From positions 1-10,926 of the forward strand of contig JBGPKH010000275.1 in NCBI GenBank assembly GCA_041485845.1: DNA of 10,926 bases, read 5' to 3'. Source of the stretch: OMOG01 sp041485845 (lineage in GTDB: Bacteria; Acidobacteriota; Terriglobia; Bryobacterales; Bryobacteraceae). The translations under genes were made by a program, and so were the position numbers. Within the stretch, counting starts at the first letter, position 1. Every line of letters begins with the position of its first letter. Shown here in pieces: positions 7,524 to 10,926 of the stretch. The notes under the pieces are model-generated. The model saw nothing but the letters and a program-made list of their open reading frames with translations, made no database searches and was not told the origin of the DNA.

Positions 7524-8375
7524 ATGGCGACTGAGGGACATGATCAACCACACAATTCTCAAAAGCTGAACTTGATTTTTCACGGGACATTTGTGTTCGT
7601 CGAGGACCAGAAGCAAGGCGAGATTCGGGCGCTGATCCCCGACATAGGCCACCACTCTCGCCGCGCGGGAAACTGGCTGGGTGAGACGGAACTGGCTCCC
7701 GGCAGCTACGTACTGGGGGGGACAGACCCGAACGGATACGGCGTCACCTTCGACGAGAAGCTGAACCTGATCCTAAACTTCGAAAAATTGACGATCGCTC
7801 AAGAGCCGTACGCGACTTTGATCCTACCGCTCCCGCGGAAGATCACATCGTTGCGCGTGGCCGAAATACCGCGGAACTTGTTCGAGCCGCCCGATCTGGC
7901 ATTGAAGCTAGGGCTCAAGGAAAAGGAGCACATGGCAACTCTGCAAGTTTTGACTTACAGCTTCAAGACTGACGACCAGTTGCTGCTGAAGTTTCAAGGC
8001 AAGGACGGAGGGCACTATTGGGAGCCGGTTTTCACTGGTGATTGCATAAACCTGCACATTTTCTCCGCCGAGGATCACCACCAAGGACCTTCGCTTTCGA
8101 CCGAGGACTTCGACGCCTGCGTGGCTCTGCTCGGAACGCCACTACGATTGAGAAGCGCTCTCTCGCCCGGTGGAATCGACGAGGATGTTACTCTTCCGGC
8201 TGGACTAAGGGCGGAGGAAACGGAAGATTTGGCGCCGCGCACGGCCCGGATGGCTCGCGTTGGGCGCCTCCTCAAACAAAACGGCGATTTGAACCAGGCA
8301 TGGTACAAAAATGACGCGCTTGACAAAGATCCGCCCGCATGCGGGCCTCTGATTGCAAGAAAGGGTGTAATCTAA
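7524..8375 (+). CDS. Conserved-looking protein of unknown function
   Basis: I do not recognise this 283-residue protein as a named family. The start ATG 7524 has GGAG seven bases ahead (7513-7516). It follows the CHAT gene by 34 bases and overlaps the next gene by one base (TAATG), so it is firmly in the operon and translationally coupled to the serine protease. It has no signal peptide and no membrane segment. Early on it reads KLNLIFHGTFVFVEDQKQGE, beta-strand-like and hydrophobic in alternation, then LIPDIGHHS and GETELAPGSYVLGG. The middle is rich in short strands and ends with a long charged region (GLRAEETEDLAPRTARMARV). The tail is polar. A mostly beta, soluble protein is likely. Its place between two proteases makes it a candidate substrate, inhibitor or adaptor of one of them; that is inference from position only. 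Confidence 0.75.
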   Translation: MATEGHDQPHNSQKLNLIFHGTFVFVEDQKQGEIRALIPDIGHHSRRAGNWLGETELAPGSYVLGGTDPNGYGVTFDEKLNLILNFEKLTIAQEPYATLILPLPRKITSLRVAEIPRNLFEPPDLALKLGLKEKEHMATLQVLTYSFKTDDQLLLKFQGKDGGHYWEPVFTGDCINLHIFSAEDHHQGPSLSTEDFDACVALLGTPLRLRSALSPGGIDEDVTLPAGLRAEETEDLAPRTARMARVGRLLKQNGDLNQAWYKNDALDKDPPACGPLIARKGVI

Positions 8376-9496
8376 TGAACGGAATAATCACACCAGACCT
8401 GCTGCGAGCCAAAGAGCTGGCGGCGAATCGCCTGCTGCGTCCGAACTTCTTCGGAAATGTGGTAGGAGTCGGCATCGGCAACAAGAGTGTCGATGGCGTG
8501 TTAACGGAAACGCTCTGCGTCCGGATTTACGTTCAAACCAAATTCGACCTGGAAGATCTCAGCCCGGCGGTCGCCCTGCCCTCCGAGGTTTTGGACATTC
8601 CGACGGATGTAATTGAAATCGGCCGCTTCGGACGGGAGGGGCGTTTGGTGACCCCGCCGAATCCGAGCGCTTGGATCGGGCCGGGTTCTCCCATCCCAGT
8701 CAACACCACGGTCCCCAACGTGAACTCGGGAGCCACCGGGACCCCGCCGAATCCGAACGCTTGGATCGGGCCGGGTTCTCCCATCCGAGTCAACACCACG
8801 GTTCCTAACGTGAACTCGGGGGCCATCGGGACCCTCGGCGCGGTGCTGCAAGACAGAGCTGGAAACCCGTATATCCTCGGCTGCAACCATATTCTGGCCG
8901 TAAACGGCCGAGTGCCGATCAATACCGAAATTGTTTCGGCCACCGATTACAACCCAGGGTCGATCGCGCAGTTTCGCGGCCATTATGTAGAGATCCAACG
9001 TAACCAGAGCAACCCCGTGGATTGCGCGCTCGCCTCGGTGGAGAACCGCAATCTGATGCAACCGCAGTTTCCGGTTAAGATCGGCCGGCCGCTACTGCCG
9101 GATGCGAAAGACCCGCGCGCCAAGGCCGCTCGCGGCGTGAAGGTGGCGAAAATCGGAGCCGCTCGAGGCATGAAGGTGGCGAAAATCGGAGCCGCTACCG
9201 GCATAACGTACGGGACGATCGTGGACGTCGATGCGGATCTGTTTGTGGACTACAGCTTCGGCACGTTCCGTTTCAGCAACCAAATCGGGATCGACGGCAA
9301 GATCGATGGCCAGAATGAGGACGTTTTCGCCACCGAAGGAGATTCCGGCGCCATCGTCGTCGATATGGAAAGCAAGCTGGCGGTTGGAATGGTCTTCGCG
9401 GAAGCCGGCAGATTCGCGGTGGCGTGCCCGTTGAGCGAAGTGCTGCAGCAACTCAGGGCAAAGGTCGGAAGCGACCTGGCTCTCGCGGGCTATTGA
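8375..9496 (+). CDS. Trypsin-fold serine protease with complete catalytic triad and internal tandem repeats
   Basis: The 373-residue protein shows the three catalytic residues in chymotrypsin order: His172 in LGCNHIL, Asp216 in NPVDCALASV and Ser324 in EGDSGAIVVD. It has the usual GTLGAVL strand at the start of the protease domain (about 154) and a K-V-A-K-I-G-x-x-T-G segment between Asp and Ser (about 263-276). The layout resembles the NAL1-like/bacterial S1-type proteases. The front 90 residues (VVGVGIGNKSVDGVLTETLC) form a small prodomain-like region seen in such bacterial proteins. There is no evident signal peptide, so it may act in the cytoplasm. The start ATG overlaps the stop of the previous gene (TAATG), with a weak AAAGGG ahead. 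Two in-frame tandem duplications (30 and 11 residues) lie inside the gene; neither removes a triad residue, so the enzyme may still be active. Confidence 0.8.
   Translation: MNGIITPDLLRAKELAANRLLRPNFFGNVVGVGIGNKSVDGVLTETLCVRIYVQTKFDLEDLSPAVALPSEVLDIPTDVIEIGRFGREGRLVTPPNPSAWIGPGSPIPVNTTVPNVNSGATGTPPNPNAWIGPGSPIRVNTTVPNVNSGAIGTLGAVLQDRAGNPYILGCNHILAVNGRVPINTEIVSATDYNPGSIAQFRGHYVEIQRNQSNPVDCALASVENRNLMQPQFPVKIGRPLLPDAKDPRAKAARGVKVAKIGAARGMKVAKIGAATGITYGTIVDVDADLFVDYSFGTFRFSNQIGIDGKIDGQNEDVFATEGDSGAIVVDMESKLAVGMVFAEAGRFAVACPLSEVLQQLRAKVGSDLALAGY
8651..8830 (+). repeat. Two tandem 90-bp units in the serine-protease gene
   Basis: Units 8651-8740 and 8741-8830 differ at 6 of 90 bases by my count and encode two 30-residue copies (residues 93-122 and 123-152) that differ at 3 residues. 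Each contains PNxNAWIGPGSPI-like and VNTTVPNVNSGA segments. They sit in the linker just before the protease domain. The length is a multiple of three, so the frame is kept. Confidence 0.95.
9125..9190 (+). repeat. Two tandem 33-bp units in the serine-protease gene
   Basis: Units 9125-9157 and 9158-9190 differ at 2 of 33 bases and encode AARGVKVAKIG and AARGMKVAKIG (residues 251-261 and 262-272), followed by a partial third start (AATG). The unit lies between the catalytic Asp and Ser of the protease. It duplicates the strand that in related enzymes reads K-V-G-R-T-T-G. Confidence 0.95.
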
Positions 9497-9570
9497 TCAC
9501 CTTCGAGGAAAGGAAACGGGCGCGGCCTTACGTTCTTTCTGATGTAGGAACAATCAATCGGAGGAGATGA

Positions 9571-10569
9571 ATGGCCTCGCCAGATTTCCGGTGCAGTCCG
9601 GGCGCAACGCCGAAACCGAGACAGGCCCCGGAGGTAGTCAAATCGCCTTCACGCGATGACAGCGGCGGCGGGCAAGCCGCGGATTCCAGCAGCTCGACGG
9701 AAGTGTCCGAGAGTGCGGCCGCGGTTGGCTGCGCCGCCGATGTTCCTCGCAAGTGGGGACAGTTCGAGGGCCTGGAGCGAATCGGGCAGGGCTTCTTCGG
9801 CGAAGTCTACCGCGCCTGGGACGCTATGTTGGAGCGAGACGTTGCCCTGAAGCTCTACCGGCGGGCGAGGAATCGCCTGGAAGAGTGGACGCAATACGGT
9901 CTGCGGGAAGCCCGATTACTGGCGCGCATCCGGCACCCCAACGTGGTCTCGGTTTACGGAGTGGATCACCGCCAGGGGCGGCTGGGTGTTTGGATGGAGT
10001 ACATTCGCGGGCGGACGCTGGAGGCTCTCTTGCAAGAACTGGGGCCGCTGGCAGCACGGGAAGCGGCGCTGATCGGATTCGACGTGTGTTCTGCCGTGGC
10101 TGCGGCCCACGAGTCGGGACTGCTGCACCGTGACATCAAGTCCAAAAACGTAATGCGTGAAAACGGCGGGCGCATCGTTCTGATGGACTTCGGCCTGAGT
10201 CAGGACCTGCGCACCGCCTCAGCGGACAGGGTTCCACGAATCTGCGGCACTCCCCTCTACATGGCTCCGGAGCTTCTGCGGGGGGAGGCCGCCTCGGTTC
10301 AAAGTGACATCTACAGCATTGGAATCCTGCTATATCGCCTGGTCACCAGTGGTTACCCGGTGGAAGCCAATAGCTTGAACGAGGTGCGGCTGATGTACGA
10401 ACGCGGGGAGACAACTTTGCTTCGGGACCGGCGCCCGGACCTGCCGGAACCTTTTCTTCGGACGGTCGAGCGGTCGCTATCGCCGGACGCTGGCGAGCGT
10501 TTCGCCACCGTCGGTCAGATGGGCCAGGCGCTGAGTGCATCGCTCGTAGGTTGCGCCTGCCTGACGTGA
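9571..10569 (+). CDS. Hanks-type serine/threonine protein kinase, soluble
   Basis: The 332-residue protein has a complete kinase domain at about 67-325. Visible motifs are the glycine loop IGQGFFGEVY (71-80), the ATP-binding Lys94 in VALKLY, Glu113 in REARLL, the catalytic loop HRDIKSKN (Asp188, Asn193), DFG (206-208), APE (232-234) and SDIYSIG (Asp246). HRD makes it an RD kinase, normally switched on by phosphorylation of the activation loop, which here holds Ser/Thr around 209-227. Residues 1-60 are low-complexity, rich in Ser, Ala and Pro. Unlike most kinases of this group it has no membrane span and no C-terminal sensor domain; it stops at TGA 10567-10569 just after the kinase fold. GGAGGAG (9560-9566) gives a strong start signal. 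It ends the cassette, 74 bases after the protease gene. Likely substrates are the sigma factor or other cassette proteins; that is inferred. Confidence 0.9.
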   Translation: MASPDFRCSPGATPKPRQAPEVVKSPSRDDSGGGQAADSSSSTEVSESAAAVGCAADVPRKWGQFEGLERIGQGFFGEVYRAWDAMLERDVALKLYRRARNRLEEWTQYGLREARLLARIRHPNVVSVYGVDHRQGRLGVWMEYIRGRTLEALLQELGPLAAREAALIGFDVCSAVAAAHESGLLHRDIKSKNVMRENGGRIVLMDFGLSQDLRTASADRVPRICGTPLYMAPELLRGEAASVQSDIYSIGILLYRLVTSGYPVEANSLNEVRLMYERGETTLLRDRRPDLPEPFLRTVERSLSPDAGERFATVGQMGQALSASLVGCACLT

Positions 10570-10641
10570 AGGGCAGAAACGAGTGCCGTTGCGACGGAAG
10601 ACAGGGCGGTTTCGGGCGGCCGAAGGCGCGTCGGGTGCGTG

Positions 10642-10662
10642 CCCCTAGCTTTCCCCTAGCTT
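10642..10662. repeat. Short direct repeat between convergent genes
   Basis: CCCCTAGCTT occurs at 10642-10651 and again at 10653-10662, one base apart, in the roughly 96-base gap between the kinase stop and the converging VWA gene. I see no convincing terminator hairpin in the gap. The repeat lies four bases outside the VWA copy C border. Confidence 0.6.
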
Positions 10663-10665
10663 GGA

Positions 10666-10820
10666 CTAGTGAATCGTCCGCGTCTTGCGATTCATGTAAT
10701 CCATCAACAGATACTGCCCTAGCGTAAAGGGCGTGGTGAAGTACGCTTTGCCGCGGCAGATCTCGGTCACTTTCTGCACGAAGTTCACCAGGCCGTAGTC
10801 ACTGGCCAGCATGAAGGTGT
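10666..10820 (-). repeat. Copy C: the intact member of the VWA 3'-end repeat
   Basis: These last 155 bases of the VWA gene match copy B (2940-3105) in the same orientation, apart from about ten substitutions and two indels in copy B. The last 29 bases also match copy A (278-308). Similarity begins at the stop codon of the gene in all three copies. Confidence 0.85.
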
Positions 10821-10926
10821 TGATGAGGATTCCCTGCTTCTTGCAGCGGTTTACTTCCTCGAGCGTGCGGCTGATCACCAGCGGATCGAGACCGAAGGCG
10901 TTCTTGTACATGCGGCCGTCTTCGAG
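10666..10926 (-). CDS. VWA-domain protein (CoxE-like), C-terminal part, partial
   Basis: The minus-strand frame is open from the window edge (LEDGRMYKNAFGLDP) to TAG at 10666-10668. It reads SRTLEEVNRCKKQGILINTF, then LASDYGLVNFVQKVTEICRG and KAYFTTPFTLGQYLLMDYMN. This matches my memory of the end of a von Willebrand factor A domain of the CoxE/metal-dependent type found in Acidobacteriota and Myxococcota. There the chain ends soon after the strand in which a released protein shows RGRAYY-like sequence. Such proteins usually work with a MoxR-type AAA ATPase in protein or cofactor maturation. The MIDAS motif (DxSxS) would lie outside the window. The gene converges on the kinase gene and is not part of the cassette operon. 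Confidence 0.7.
   Translation of the reverse strand, partial: LEDGRMYKNAFGLDPLVISRTLEEVNRCKKQGILINTFMLASDYGLVNFVQKVTEICRGKAYFTTPFTLGQYLLMDYMNRKTRTIH

Noticed and set aside
8339..8374. An upstream ATG at 8339 as start of the serine protease
   Set aside because: It would overlap the previous gene by 37 bases with no ribosome-binding site, and adds a Lys/Cys-rich piece. ATG 8375 gives the neat TAATG overlap.
3285..10569. CRISPR type III-E or a gasdermin-type defence locus, suggested by the CHAT protease
   Set aside because: No repeat-spacer array, Cas protein or small pore-forming partner is present. Only the CHAT-plus-sigma logic is shared.
10570..10665. Rho-independent terminator between the convergent genes
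   Set aside because: No stable hairpin followed by a T-run could be found on either strand.

Overview
The window looks like high-GC chromosomal DNA from an Acidobacteriota bacterium, most likely a Solibacter/Bryobacterales-type soil genome. This rests on the kinds of genes present: a MacB/FtsX-type permease tail, an ECF sigma factor with a zinc-binding TPR membrane protein, a CHAT protease, a Hanks-type kinase and a CoxE-like VWA protein. It also rests on my memory of how such proteins read in that group. No 16S or other marker is present, so this is an inference.

Left part (1-3260). The 3' end of an ABC-type permease is followed by about 380 bases without a convincing gene. Next comes a large two-part glycosyltransferase gene that is broken by a one-base frameshift near 2340. 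Its last 14 codons are not its own: they run into an antisense copy of the 3' end of a VWA-domain gene (2940-3105). A short relic that may come from a subtilisin-like protease (about 3098-3196) follows. This stretch is a gene graveyard.

Middle part (3260-10570). Six open reading frames run on the + strand with little space between them. They encode an ECF sigma factor, a membrane-anchored zinc-finger/TPR protein of anti-sigma design, a CHAT (caspase-like) protease with a long helical-repeat N-terminus, an unrecognised 283-residue protein, a trypsin-fold serine protease with a full His/Asp/Ser triad, and a serine/threonine kinase. The anti-sigma-like gene ends at a run of nine A's (5069-5077), and the CHAT protein continues in the -1 frame directly across that run. 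A slippage event there would join zinc finger, membrane segment, TPR and CHAT protease into one protein and would place the protease outside the inner membrane. I read the set as a protease-controlled sigma switch: the CHAT protease, the second protease and the kinase are candidates for releasing or tuning the sigma factor. That working model is inference.

Right end (10570-10926). The C-terminal part of a VWA-domain gene enters on the - strand and converges with the kinase gene. Parts of the same 3' end occur at 278-308 (29-31 bases) and 2940-3105 (166 bases), all in the same orientation. The sigma-CHAT-protease-kinase cassette is therefore bracketed by direct repeats of a VWA gene end, which suggests arrival or rearrangement by recombination at that sequence. 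Several fresh tandem duplications (90 bp, 33 bp, 10 bp) also occur in the window.
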